Below, piece by piece: positions 37,401-49,321 of a DNA stretch of 64,000 nucleotides. A program made the position numbers and the translations under genes. How positions within the stretch are numbered: the first letter of the stretch is position 1; each line of letters begins with the position of its first letter. Where the stretch lies: positions 1 to 64,000 of the forward strand of contig MU405230.1 of NCBI GenBank assembly GCA_022836615.1, written 5' to 3'. The notes under the pieces were generated by a model, which did not search any database, was not told where the DNA came from, and worked only from the letters and a program-made list of their open reading frames with translations. Source of the stretch: Annulohypoxylon bovei var. microspora (Eukaryota > Ascomycota > Sordariomycetes > Xylariales > Hypoxylaceae).

Positions 37401-37490
37401 CATACGAAAACGTAGCAAGCATATCTAATACATAAGCGAGACCGCCTGTGGTCGTCTTCGCCCGCCGAGGTGCCTTGGTCGGTTTGGAAG
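31437..37490. other. Six-kilobase gene-free region
   Basis: No gene is supported on either strand. All open frames are below about 120 codons, without signal peptides, domains or splice-linked neighbours. A TATAG-rich tract is at 35081-35130 and a poly-T run near 32799-32807. CCTA/TAGG motifs are frequent. It may contain old, fully decayed elements or unannotated non-coding RNA genes that I cannot see by eye. Confidence 0.5.
35081..35130. repeat. Imperfect TAGTA/TATAG low-complexity tract
   Basis: Repeated short units such as ctagtata and tagtatagtatagta run through 35081-35130. It is a simple-sequence tract with no other feature. Confidence 0.75.
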
Positions 37491-39745
37491 ATGTCGCCGT
37501 CGTCTACGGGAGACTCACCTCTTTCGGCCGGCGCAGCGAGTAATTCAGGACGGCCTTTCCCCTTGGCTTCGAGGGAGACTTTCTCGATCGAGGTCCCTTC
37601 GCCGCAACTTAACCCGATCACTAACGGCTCAACTCTAAAATCCCCGACGGCACTCAAGGCTCAGCGCACTACGAGCTTCAGCCGCGAGGGAATATTAGGC
37701 TCGGCACAGAAGGCCCGGAATCTTTCACAGACGTCTGAAATCCGTACCGAGTCAATTACCAATGGCATGTCGAAAGCAGGGAGCGACGAAGGGGTAAACC
37801 CGCTAAAGAGGCGGAACACAGATGCGACTGTTGACTACCCCCGGAGGCGGGCCACCATTGCGGTAGGTTGGGAAGCAACTCAGGTAATTTGAATGAGATT
37901 CTGATTGAAGAATTCGTAGTGCGAAGTCTGCCGCTCTCGAAAGTCAAGATGTGACGGTACTAAACCGAAGTGTAAGCTCTGCACGGAGCTAGGAGCTGAG
38001 TGCATATACCGGGAGCCCGGAATCAAGCTTGACGCTGGCGACAAGCTCATTCTTGAGCGGCTGAATCGAATCGAGAGTCTACTTCAAATGAATTTGGCGA
38101 ACGGTCACCCGAATGCCCTACAGATCGCACACGATTCACCACCCATGAGCAATGGGACCGCTCTCAGTGGTGAGAATGTCATGATTCAGAACTCGTCTGG
38201 AAGTTTCGTCTCTATAATACCGAGCGGCGGTCTAGGAACATGGACCAGTCATCCTCAGGGAACTAACATCTCCACGATGCCAAAAGTTCACACTAACGCG
38301 GCACTGCATTTACTTCAATGGCCGTTAATTCGAGATTTAATCGGACGCCCATACGATCCGCAAATCATTTTGCAACTCGAGATGGCACGCGAACCGCTTC
38401 ATTCACTAGCTAAGACTCCTTGCGTCGATCTATCTAATACTAACGCTTACATCGAAGCTTATTTTGAGAGGGTGAATGTGTGGTATGCTTGTGTCAACCC
38501 TTTCACTTGGAGGAGCCATTATCGGACGGCATTATCGACCGGATTCCGCGAAGGTCCGGAGAGCTGTATCGTGTTGCTAGTACTTGCCTTAGGCCAAGCA
38601 AGCTTGCGCGGTAGTATATCGAGGATCGTACCCCAGGAGGATCCGCCGGGTCTGCAGTATTTCACGGCTGCGTGGTCACTCTTACCTGGCATGATGACCG
38701 CTAATAGTGTCCTAGCCGCTCAGTGCCATCTATTAGCTGCGGCCTATCTTTTTTATCTAGTCAGACCTTTGGAAGCCTGGAATCTGCTATGCACCGTAAG
38801 CAGCAAACTACAACTCCTACTCATGACGCCAACTCGTGTGCCGGATGATCAGAGAGAACTACTGGAGCGAATTTACTGGAATGCTCTCCTTTTTGAGAGT
38901 GATCTTCTCGCGGAACTCGACCTGCCTCATTCTGGGGTAGTTCAATTTGAAGAAGGCGTTGGGCTTCCTGGTGGGTTTCAAGGAGAAGAGTCCGAAGCGG
39001 TTGGACGAGATGATCTCTGGTATTTCCTAGCAGAGATTGCTTTAAGAAGGCTCCTCAATCGAGTTAGCCAACTGATTTACTCGAAGGACTCTATGGCTTC
39101 AACTACTAGTCTCGAGCCTGTCGTGGCGGAGCTGGACTTTCAGCTCACTCAATGGTATGAAAGCCTCCCCTTAGCCCTCCAGTTCCCGTTCACCCGTACG
39201 ACTCTACCGGACCCGGTGCAAACGGTGCTACGATTACGTTTCTTTGCTTGCCGAACCATTATCTACCGTCCGTACATCTTGGCAGTGTTGGATAACGAGC
39301 AGGCCGTATTGGACCCCTCAGTGCGGGAGAGCTGTCACAAATGCCTTGAAGCCTCAATCAGGCAATTGGAGCATATATCTGCACAGTAAGTAAAATCTCC
39401 TTTTATGATTGGACAATTTCTCTAGCCTCATGCTTTGTTACCGGCTTTTCAAATCATGACCCAATCTAACGATTTGGCCGTAGTCACGCCGGCCATATGC
39501 CCTACCTCTGGCAAGGCGCGCTCTCTATTGTTTCGCAGACCTTATTGGTTATGGGCGCTACCATGTCACCTTCTCTATCCAACATTCTGTTGACGCTCGT
39601 CCCTCACCGTGAAGTCATTGATCAAATCATCAATGACGTAATTATGGACATTGAGAAGATGGCCATATTGGCCCCTAGCCTTACTTTAGCTGCCGAAATT
39701 ATCAAGGAGGCTGAGGTCCGGAGGCGAACATTCTTGAACGGTTGA
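37491..39745 (+). CDS. Zn(II)2Cys6 fungal transcription factor (699 aa, 3 exons)
   Basis: Exons 37491-37862, 37920-39385 and 39484-39745; introns are 57 bp (GTAGGT...TAG, phase 0) and 98 bp (GTAAGT...TAG). Splicing joins RRRATIA to CEVCRSRKSRCDG, recreating the binuclear zinc cluster CX2CX6CX6CX2CX6C at residues 125-152. A short linker and coiled-coil-like LERLNRIESLL follow, then the fungal-specific regulatory domain (FSTD1-like, about 220-600) and a C-terminal HHAGHMPYLWQGALSIVSQ segment with a hydrophobic helix. The N-terminus is Ser/Thr-rich and disordered. It is a probable sequence-specific nuclear regulator; the target genes are unknown and no biosynthetic cluster is nearby. The start is the first ATG in frame; upstream only a GTG extends it. 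Confidence 0.9.
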
Positions 39746-42241
39746 CAGACTTAAACCGGAATGACGCAGAAGCATCAAATTTCATGGACGACATACCCGG
39801 TCCGAATACTCTGGGACCCCACGACGACGACGATCCCATTCCCCGTCCTTGACTCGGCAATCCGCCACCTCCATGCTTGCCTTGAGGCGCTAAATTTTAC
39901 GATGACATATCTACCCGTTGTCTGGGCCGGCCTGTTCGCGTATCTAGGAACGGGTACAGGCACTTGCAGAAAGGTACACGTCCAACGCTCTCGGCTATGC
40001 TTGAAATGCGCCGTCTCTATTGCAAGAGGACTTCTCCCGGGGCATGTACGCTGCGGTACGACGCTTAATGGGGGAGATTATGAGAACAAACTTGGCGGCG
40101 ACTAGCCATCGGATCCTTTCAGCCTTGTCGGGTCTCTAGGGATTAAGTCCCTCCGTGGCTGATTTCTTAGATGATTGACAAACTTCCAGGAACAAGGCCG
40201 ACAGAGAGGCCTTGGACGTCTAAAGTGACACACTTATGCACTCTGGCAGCAATGCAATGGCCTGGGGTTGCATTCTGGGGTTGAGCTGGCGAAGCTGGTT
40301 GGCGGGGAAAACTCTTGGTCTGGGGATTGTTAGGCTCTGCGGTCCGGATGCCCGCCAACCCTGTTAACAACATCATTCCCTATTCCTGAATCCGGATGGA
40401 TCGGATAACACGACAACCACCAAATCTTTTCATGTTTACCACAGTTGGAGAAATGCCTGTTGATGTCCCCTATACGTTGCACCGCTATCCAGGACATGCG
40501 CGGTTATTCTCATCTTCCTACGCTACCTACCTACGCTACCTACCTACGCTACCTGCCTACCTACCTACCTATTCAACGCCACCACTCACGACGACATTCT
40601 AAGGGTCGATGAGGTCACAGACAAGGAGAATCTTGAATCAAGGAAGATGAACTAACCGCCTGGTTTATCTAACCCACCAAATATTTACCTCCAATGCATT
40701 GTTGTATACCTAGCTTTTCTTTGAGCGAACACGGTTGGGCGGATGTTTCTTGGTCGAGCGTCATCTCACAGTGTATTATTTTTCGAAATCCCAAGAGGAT
40801 GATGTAGTCTCAGGTTCTTGTTCGGCGCTGTCGGCGTTATTAAGCGTTCTACTCTGCAGAAATGCATCGTCATCATGGTTAATTCTTAAGGATCGGAAAT
40901 CTAGGGAAGACCATATATCTCGGGAGATTGGCTCACACCTGATGGCAGGGAATGTTACGAGGGAATGACCAAAACAAAATTAATGAGTCGAGACGACCAA
41001 CGTTGTCACCTATACCCAAGTCGATTTTTGAATATATATCTCTATAAAAGATGAATACTTCTATTTATACATCTACCCACTTGGTAAATAAGATACAGTA
41101 TCTACCTAGTGTTCTATTTCGAGCGAGCCGTACTCCGACGTCGAGCGACAGTTCTCGTGATTACGCACGTGGGAAGTTGGTAAGCGAGATGCAATACAAT
41201 GACTCCATGGTCTAGATCTGTAATCATCCACGTTTCTGACCCGAGGAGAGTACAGTATCTTGCTCGTCAGATTCACGCTCATTCTCACTCTTCAGTCTCA
41301 TACACCCCTTAGTCACATAGGAGGTCGTCATTCCACCAATTCCTACTCACGACGGCTTAATAAGGAAAGAGTCAAGTCCCGATTCTAGGCCAGTACGCAC
41401 GCATAACTCATTGTCTAAAAGGGGAAATAACAAGAAAAACCCCGATCCTGCGCTGCAGACCCTCGCTCGCTTTGCGGGGCTCCGCATTGCACTACCTGAC
41501 CTCTCCTACATACACCTTACCCTACCTACCTGCCTACATATGCTCGTACTACCAATCCATCCCCCGGGTTCCCCTCCCCGGGATTGCTGGCATACGTAGC
41601 TAGTCTAGCCGCGGCATTTTGAAATGTCGGCAGGCCCGAGACAGGATTCGACGCATAAGTCGCGGCGTGCAGTAGCGGTTTCGACGTGAGTTCATTCGGG
41701 GATTTCTCTCGTGTTTCATAGGCACGGCGCGCGGGAACGCGGCCTAGCGCGAAGAGCACCGGTGAGAGGCGCGCCGTCGAATCGAGGAGGTTGCCCTTTG
41801 CGGAATCCCTCGACGGCTGCCGAGGGCGCGCACGCTATGACTTGTTGGGTATGTTACAGGTATAGTGAATGTTAACGTATGCTCTTCTCTTATAGTACTA
41901 GGTATGTGATGATAGATGGGATATATCAGCTATCTTATCAGCGGAAGCTTCGATGTGGCTGGGAAGATAGTCACAGACATGATGACCCAGAATGTTCGAA
42001 GTAAATCTTCTATGTATCACTTCAGTTCATGAGCTAGCCACGATAGTAAACTTGATATTGCTGCGCTTGTGTCATCCTCTCATGAACTTATGGAGCTACC
42101 TATATAGTTTAACTAACTCCAAATTGGCTAGGTATATTGCAATCGCTGTAGTATCTATTCTCCTGCTCAAAAACAATTATCAAAGACTGATCGCCAACAA
42201 GTAGCTCGACCTACTCATCTTAGCCGAGATAATGATAAATA
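39746..42241. other. Intergenic region between convergent genes
   Basis: About 2.5 kb with no supported gene. The open frame at 39761-40105 (+) lies in the presumed 3' UTR of the transcription factor and has no recognisable motif. A 13-bp minisatellite is at 40518-40573. A GC-rich patch lies at about 41620-41840. Confidence 0.5.
40518..40573. repeat. 13-bp minisatellite (CTACGCTACCTAC) grading into CTAC repeats
   Basis: Three copies at 40518-40530, 40531-40543 and 40544-40556 (the last with one change), followed by four CTAC-type units. The higher-order unit is itself built from CTAC and CTACG steps. Confidence 0.85.
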
Positions 42242-44067
42242 TCACAAAAGGCCGATGGATGACAATTGCTGTTCGTATACTGTGCTCATAAAATGAGCTG
42301 GGTCCCCAGAATCGGATTCTTTGATCCTTATCCGATATTGTAGCAAATCACGCTCCCACGTAAACGATACGATGTTCGGGTCGAACGAAGATTTGATTTT
42401 GTCCAGCTCTCTCGCGTCAAGACAGGGACGAAAAAACCTGTAAAGGTAGTGAAGCCGTCTCAAACTGGGCAACTCTTTCGAAGTTGACGCCTTGAGTAAT
42501 ACTTCGACCAGAACCCTTGTTTGATTCAAACCAACAAAGTTTGTAGGTTGCAGATTCGGCCATTCGATTAACTCTAAAGAGACGATTTTTGGTGGCAATT
42601 TGTTAAGGATATGGGGTTTAAAGGTGTAGTCATTCTCTAGGTCGTAGATAAGGGGTATTTCGGTTGTCAGTTTCTCAAGCTTTTCGAGTTTAGGTAGACA
42701 TGATAGCATCCCAGAGCGTCCAAATTGCCCTTGATACCATGTATTTCCAGTAACTCTGAATTCTAAAATTCTTAAGGTTTGAGCTCGCAAGGCCAGTGCG
42801 CAGTTGATATCCATACCCGGTGTTGGTTGTGGGATAAGATGCCTGCCAACTGGAATCATCGTCAATGATAAGTTCTCAAGCCGTGTAGCCGATCTGCAAA
42901 TGCGGAACACATCTTTTGCGCGAACTACAACAATATAGGTTAGTGATAACATTCAATTTGTTGATAGGTAGGTAATCAAAGATTTAGAGCCTAGAGGATA
43001 AAATATACAGACAAAACTAAGTCCGAAAAGGTAGAAAGGAGGGAGGGAATGAATTAAACAATATGCTACTCACAAGAGCTAACAAGCTTCAGCTCTCGGA
43101 TCCTATCCAGCCATGGGTTATCTTTGTCGAAGAAGAGATGGCCCCCTCTTGCACGCCATATATGGAGTCGACTGAAATTTTCCAACTGGTGAAAAGCCAG
43201 AGGTATGGCTAATTCACCTTCGCTGTTGTAATTGTAAATGCGGAACTTCTGGAAATACAGGGTTGACAACTTGGGAAGGATAAGTCCCTTCAGGTAAGCG
43301 CTCTTCGATGCTTCTAGAATGACATTACACAGAATTTGATAATAATTACCATCACATTTGCGAAGGAAAAGTGAGTCGAGGTTGTACGACAAGCAGAGAA
43401 GGACCGCAAATACTCGTTGGGCCAACGCTTCGGTCGAACCCCAAGCCTTCCGGAGAGTCTCAACATCCAATGCAGGGTCAAGACGTGGTTCAAGACGTGC
43501 ATTCCGAAATATAATCCGTTGACTCCAAGAGAGATCTTCCTAAGATGGGTAGTTGTAGTAGGCGAAAGGCCAACGACTATAATATGTCCAATCAGCAAGT
43601 ACTATATTTGCAATATCGGGGGTAGTATAGCAGACTCACCAGATTTCTTTACTGTAGTCTTCAAACCTACTGAGCCAACTGTCGTTTGTAATCCACGAGG
43701 GGCAGATTATATTCTTGATGAAGCGACCGAAGTCAGGCTTCTCTAGCAACGTTCTGATCAGACGTACCATGGACCGCGTATTGCCGATGCGCTCATTCTG
43801 ATCGGGAGCTAAGTATAAGATAATTGTTTGGTATAGAAGCGGCCTCGCAAGTTCGGCAAGGAACTGGGCACTTATACAAATATTGTAGAGCGTGTTGCGG
43901 TTCGGCAAGAACTCATCTGGGGGTGATTGATCGATTACTTCAATAACTGGAAGCCGAAAATTCTCAAGGATTATCTCCATGATCTCGTTGGGTAGGAAAG
44001 GAATGGGGTTGTTTTGACGCGTTTCGTCTACGGCATCGCCATTCTCCGAGGTAGAACTGTGTTCCAT
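42242..44067 (-). CDS. F-box-like protein (about 519 aa, 3 exons)
   Basis: Best model: exons 43640-44067, 43074-43522 and 42242-42924. The N-terminus carries an F-box-like motif, PFLPNEIMEIILENF (about 23-37), after an acidic leader; the remainder is Leu-rich with a repeated helix and strand character, as in fungal F-box proteins that choose substrates for SCF ubiquitin ligases. The second intron (149 bp, GTGAGT...TAG, branch CTAAC) is clear. The first is not: donor GTGAGT at 43639 is strong, but the natural acceptors leave the wrong frame, and the in-frame option (GGAG before 43522) is weak. Exon 1 and exons 2-3 are each convincingly open, so either a non-standard splice, a sequence error or a recent frameshift is present. 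Target unknown. Confidence 0.65.
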
Positions 44068-44816
44068 TGTTGTTATTTAATGCTACATTAATAGGGGAAT
44101 ATCGCTGTGAGTAACGAGTAACGAGTAACGAAAGATAGTAAGATGGTTAGATAGGTAACTTCTCTCTGATGGACCTAAATGAAAAGGATTGAGATTAGAA
44201 GAAGTTGGGGGGGAAATAAAGACTCGTGCTCTTTTTAGGAGAAAGATTGAAATTACTCTAGATCGGAATTGATCCTCTTATTTTACTCTCCAGAGAGTGA
44301 ACCCATCAAGGCAAGTACTTCCTGCGCATACCCCTGTGCAACTACCTGAATGGACTGTTACGAAGAGTAGGTACATACCTAGGTAGGTACGTATAAAGTT
44401 CCATCTACTCCTCTACACCTCTACAATCTTACAACCTTAAATAATCTCATCTTTGCACTTCCATAACTCCAATCCAAAACGAATCACCGTTGAAGTTCGC
44501 TATCAAGTAAATTGTGTCTATTAGGACATTAGTGTCAAGTATTACATGGTAATCCCACATAAATTAAAGCATCATCGCTGATCTCCATCTGTAGTTCACT
44601 ATGCTGTTCAGAGAACACAATACGACCTCTACCCAAAGGAACTAAACAGTTCCCTCTTGTGGCGGGTACTCATGATTATGCTAACAAGCCAGGGGAGAAG
44701 ATCATTGATTTCATGAGCTCAAATAGCGGCAATCTCTTTGGGTCCTAGAGGTTCTGAGAGCATACCAGCTCAAGACCTTCAAATATTAGTTCTTAAGACA
44801 CGCTTAAGTACAGGCT
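44068..44816. other. Intergenic region
   Basis: 749 bases between the F-box gene and the next minus-strand gene. A small tandem repeat (gagtaac, three units) is at about 44111-44131, and a taggtaggtacgta motif near 44380. No gene is seen. Confidence 0.5.
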
Positions 44817-45932
44817 TCAGGTAGGACTATCGGGCTTTCGCCTCAAGAATAGCCTCCTTAGTCCACCATTGGATTTATAACTCTTAGGTCGCATCGAATT
44901 CTCTCCTGATATTTTACGAGCAACCTCAATAGGAGTAGGAGGTACGGGGATAATCGGTTGCTCATTCTCGGGTATGGGTGTCGAATTCTGCAGAGCCATC
45001 TTCTTCTCAGCCCTCCGTCGTCTCGGTCTCGGTTCTGAAGACTGTTGTGGTCCTAGAAATTCTGGCAGCCGGAATTCGAAACCATCTTCGACGAAGCCAC
45101 GGCTCTTTTCTTCACCATCCTTCATTTTTTGGCTTTCTTTGCTCTTGTCTATCTGGGGAACGATGCGATCTTCGTCACCGCAGACAACAACATACCACCG
45201 AATGCTCTCCATTCTCTGTAGTTGATCACGAAGCTTCTCCAGCCAACCTGCCTTTTTATTGCCAAACGTATTAACTTTACGACCTTCCTCGTCGCTGATG
45301 CCACTCATTGACTTGCACGATTCTGTCTTCATTCGCGCCTCGTAGCGACATATTTCTTCTGCAACCGAGACCGACGTGTCTATCCGTACCACATAATCCG
45401 CCACATATGCCCACGGTCCGCTGGCGGCACTCAGATCTGTCGGGTCAAATTCTTCTAAGAATTTTACAACGGACCAATCATTGAATGGTACACTGTCGTC
45501 GGGCTCAGACTGGTCTGGGGATGGCAGCAAGGTTGCGTCATCCTGTCTCTTGCTCGTTGCTAGCTGTCCTAACGTAGTGTTGCGACTAGGCGATTTGCTC
45601 TGCTCAATATTACCCCCAGTCTTTCCGTTTTCGAGCCCATTCTGCTTTCCCTTGTGCACCTGACCTCCTTCCGACTGTGTTCGCGAGTGGGCGTGGCCAT
45701 TACTTGATGGGAAGCGAGTGGGAATGCGGTGAGGGGAGGAGCTTAGGGCGCGCGCTGGGCGTGTACAGGGCGGTAAGAAGTCGAACAACTCGTAGAACTG
45801 GTCGAGGAGGGAGGTGGGGCTCTGTCGCGTTACAATCCATTCCGGCGCGGCATCGTCGACGTTTTGGATGACGATAAAATACCTAATACTTGCGCGATGC
45901 CAACGGAAACCGTGGCAGAGGTATGTCGGCAT
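44817..45932 (-). CDS. Conserved filamentous-fungal protein, function unknown (371 aa)
   Basis: A single exon. The N-terminus MPTYLCHGFRWHRASIRYFI is followed by VIQNVDDAAPEWIV and LLDQFYELFDFLP; I recall this opening as conserved among Sordariomycete and other ascomycete proteins, some of them labelled developmental regulator without experimental support visible to me. A second conserved-looking block (VVKFLEEFDP...PWAYVADYVVRI) lies at about 155-190, followed by basic and disordered stretches (RPRRRRAEKK near the C-terminus). No catalytic motif, signal peptide or membrane helix is seen. The gene stands alone, with about 750 and 1400 bp of non-coding sequence on either side. Confidence 0.75.
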   Translation of the reverse strand: MPTYLCHGFRWHRASIRYFIVIQNVDDAAPEWIVTRQSPTSLLDQFYELFDFLPPCTRPARALSSSPHRIPTRFPSSNGHAHSRTQSEGGQVHKGKQNGLENGKTGGNIEQSKSPSRNTTLGQLATSKRQDDATLLPSPDQSEPDDSVPFNDWSVVKFLEEFDPTDLSAASGPWAYVADYVVRIDTSVSVAEEICRYEARMKTESCKSMSGISDEEGRKVNTFGNKKAGWLEKLRDQLQRMESIRWYVVVCGDEDRIVPQIDKSKESQKMKDGEEKSRGFVEDGFEFRLPEFLGPQQSSEPRPRRRRAEKKMALQNSTPIPENEQPIIPVPPTPIEVARKISGENSMRPKSYKSNGGLRRLFLRRKPDSPT

Positions 45933-47337
45933 TATGTGGTTAACAAGTCCCTTAGGTAGCTAGATGTGGATCGATTGGCCGTAGTGTGCGCGAGAAGTGG
46001 AGGGTACATCAGCTACCCGAGATCCTGGTCTGTGGGGAAGAGACAAGGGGGGGTTCCTAAATTGGGGAATGTTAGAAGAACCGAATGTTCGCGGCTTTCT
46101 TTCAGTTCTCAACCATATCCCACAAGTTCGCCATATCAGAAATAAATCTAGAATGTTGCTGATTTTAAACCGCCACTACCGGATTCATCGGCCGGACCAG
46201 GAGAAATATTACGACGGTCGGTGTAGGACTTAGCGAATAGAACTAGGCATGTAGGTAAGCAAAGCAAGCGCTCGAACGATCGTCCAGACGCGAACCGTCA
46301 CAACTGGATAATAGCCTGTCTGACGGGACCACCTCTAACCCGAGTTGGGGATCCAGGGTAAAAGCGAACGTTTTTCGTAAAGCCCTCACTCGCGTTATAT
46401 ATTAATAGGTAATTTATGTGCTCCAAAGCCGTCGAAGAGATTTCGGCTGTTAGATAGGAGAGCTGGCAAGCTAGATACCTACCTACCTACCTACCTACCT
46501 ACCTACTTACCTACTAGGTAGGTACGTAAGCTAATTCGAATTGATAGGTAGTACTTGACAATCCTAGTACTCTTACGCGGCTTGCACTATACTAGGCATG
46601 TAAGAAATTGTAGCCTCTAAGTTGATTCTTCTTGGTACTAAGATATTTATAGGTTCTGCGATCGATGAAGTGACCCGCGGTGTCGTGAGTTAGTGTCTAA
46701 CGACCGGATCTTGTGTTGTTGAGCCTCACTAATCTCAAACACGCGAGAGTGGACTTAATGCGGTCTTTACCGAGAGACATGCTTCTAATATTCGAATCTT
46801 CTTTATTTTAAGCATCTGCCACCTTGCCTTTGCGTGCTTCCGCGGTACAAAAACGTGGCCAGATGATTTAACCATCGCCTTGGCCCCCTTTCTGGGATGC
46901 GACAGTCCTGCGTTATGAAACTTAGATGCAAGTCGAGGTACGTAGGTATTTTGCCATGTTTCTTTTGCACAATGTGAGTTTTGGGTCCTATGGGTTTACC
47001 GTTGACGTAACGAAGGCCTTGAGAACAACGCTTTTCGTGGCGTACTGCGCTACAAGCACTGGAAATAAGACTACCTACCAAAGCTATCAAATTTTTATAT
47101 ATTCAGTTATTAAATCATTGCTCCGAACTAGTACTCGTGGAAGATTAGGGAGCGATTAGTCACCAGAAAACACTCGAGTTAGAACATGAGCCAGGACGTT
47201 CTGAAGATCAAAAATATCGCACTACAGTTTATCCTCTTCTACACCGACCTCGCATAGCATACTTCTATAACAGATACTATAGACTCCAAAGTATGTCTAT
47301 GTGGTACTAACTCTCCTCACCATCAACATCATGTCTA
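45933..47337. other. Intergenic region
   Basis: 1.4 kb without a supported gene. It contains the ACCT run at 46477-46504 and the adjoining ctaggtaggtacgta palindrome. Short open frames (for example 46803-47090 on the minus strand) have no other support. Confidence 0.5.
46477..46504. repeat. (ACCT)7 microsatellite
   Basis: Seven perfect ACCT units followed by acttacctactaggtaggt, which folds back on the run. It is the reverse-complement form of the TAGG repeats elsewhere in the window. Confidence 0.9.
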
Positions 47338-48090
47338 TCAGATCGAACCACCTATCTCTAGAGCTATCTCCCTTATTGTCCATGGAACTTCCGCCTTTCG
47401 TGCCCAGTTGGTATTTGGATGGCACTCCAGAGGCTCTGGGCTATTGATCCTTCCAGAACGTTGTCGGAGCATGTTCCAGTGGTGCATTGGCGGGCTCCCC
47501 GAACTTCCCTCACACCACATAATCATCCGTCCATTAGGAATGGCCATCAACCCCTCTTTATCGTCTTTGATATAGACAGGAGATGGAGAAGAAATAGGAA
47601 GCATGTCGTAGATGGAGCTGGAGGTAAGGTAGCTATCCCAGATTGGTCGGTTTCTCGGTATGAAAGAGAACAGAGGCCCGCGGCTCAGCTCCGCAGCCGT
47701 CATGTAAGACCCAAGGACATCGCCCTGGCTATTAATAAAACGAGGAACGTAATGACCGGTCCCAGGACCGAATTTTACCTGCATCACCTCATCACGCGTT
47801 GCGGGATACCAACGCATGCCGTCGAAGAAGACAACCCAGAAACCCCTAGCTTTAGTTCGGTATCTTCCGGTAAGATTACGGTATTCGACGGGGTCATCGA
47901 GGACGTTATTAATACTATGTCGAGTGGTTAGACTAGTAATCAAATTTCCACGGCCATGGGTTAACTCTATCTCTTGGATCATGTCCACGTCGGCTAGATT
48001 TTCCGTAGTCGCCATCTTGCCCTTTGCGCTTGATAATATGCCGAGTTTCCATATACGCTGGCCTTGGGATTTTATTGGGCTTAGAGACAT
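47338..48090 (-). CDS. Hypothetical protein, no recognised family (250 aa)
   Basis: A single open frame with an ATG in good context (aagATGTCT). No domain, signal peptide or membrane helix is recognised. The protein is slightly basic, with aromatic-rich patches such as GFWVVFFDGMRWYP near the middle and several Pro/Ser segments. A 170-codon frame on the opposite strand (47419-47931) overlaps it, and only one of the two can be the real gene; the minus-strand frame is longer and starts better. There is no intron and no conserved neighbour. It could be lineage-specific, a decayed gene, or a chance frame. Confidence 0.4.
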   Translation of the reverse strand: MSLSPIKSQGQRIWKLGILSSAKGKMATTENLADVDMIQEIELTHGRGNLITSLTTRHSINNVLDDPVEYRNLTGRYRTKARGFWVVFFDGMRWYPATRDEVMQVKFGPGTGHYVPRFINSQGDVLGSYMTAAELSRGPLFSFIPRNRPIWDSYLTSSSIYDMLPISSPSPVYIKDDKEGLMAIPNGRMIMWCEGSSGSPPMHHWNMLRQRSGRINSPEPLECHPNTNWARKAEVPWTIREIALEIGGSI

Positions 48091-49321
48091 CTTCGGCTTG
48101 CAATGAGATTATTTGCGACAACGTCTTCAACTGTGAGGTATCGATTCTATCGAAGATTTTACAGACCGTTTTACGTTAAGGATCTTCTAGTCTTATGGTG
48201 GGAAGCTCGGTCGCAGCAACAGAGAAATGTATTTATAAGTTAAAAGCATTGCAAGTTACGGAGACTTGTCCATGACTTGAAGGTCTTACTTTCTATTAAA
48301 ATGACTGACTATACCGTAATGAAAGTCACAATCTATCCTGCCGGGTATAATAAGTGTATCTAAGAGAAATCAAGTAATTATGTTTATCTTTTTAGGATAT
48401 GACTAGGAAAGCATATCGAATAGAGAAGAAAGCTCATCCGAAGATTCGGACTCATCATAGGTAGGTATTCACATCGTTGTCTTTCTAATGTAACATATTT
48501 AGCCCGCTAATAGCTAAGAGAATATTTAATGCAATAACTAATACTTGTATAATTGTCCTTGGTCGTTTATAATATTTCATGGAGAACTTTGCATAATACC
48601 TACCGGTAGGTAAGTAGGTACTATAGTGCCATAGAATGCGCCTGTAACTATCTAAAATGACTTTTCGCTATTACTAACAACTCTAACTACCCTATTCCTG
48701 TTACACAGTTAAGACACTGGCCAATGATATTAGAGGCAACTGCCTAATTTGGTGTTGATGTATTACCTAACGAAGGCAAGTGATTGACTCGTCCCACTTC
48801 ATATTTTATAACTATTAGTGAAGCTATAATGGAATCAACTTCATTCCTGATTTAAGATCCTATAGGATCCCTCTTCTCCTATTGGTGCGCCCATATACCT
48901 ATCACTGTGCTTGGGTAACTGCTTGTGGCGGGTACAGGGGTTAATTGCATGCTTAACTGCAGTGGGAGAGTTCCACGGGGACTTACGAAGCCGACCTACA
49001 CGTACTGCACGAAGCGGCGACTGACCCTAAATAGTAAACTCGAAGCGTTCAGGGGCGTTCGGCCCCACTGAGGCTGGAAGACTATACGAAGCTAGCTTTA
49101 TGATGCAATAGAACGGCTTCCGTTCTCCTCAACCCCTCAACCCCTCATCATGAACTCAATTGTGAAACTGCTTGTGGGGGGAAGACTTTAAAGCGGGCCT
49201 ACCTTTTTCGTTTCTCTGAATAAATTTCTTACGTTGAAGAGTCCTTTTCTCTTAAGTTTGAGCTTCTTCATAGATATACCCAGGTTTGTTGTTTGAAGTA
49301 TTACAAGTTTGGTAGGAAAAA
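48091..49321. other. Intergenic region
   Basis: 1.2 kb between the divergent orphan and aldo-keto reductase genes, AT-rich in its left half. Short direct repeat aacccctcaacccctcatc is at 49131-49149. No gene is seen. The reductase promoter must lie in the right part. Confidence 0.5.

Noticed and set aside
39761..40105. 114-codon plus-strand frame after the Zn2Cys6 gene
   Set aside because: It lies in the presumed 3' UTR and has no domain; the transcription factor already ends in a normal place at 39745.
47419..47931. 170-codon plus-strand frame
   Set aside because: Overlaps the longer minus-strand orphan frame; weaker start and no motif. It is mentioned with the orphan as the alternative.
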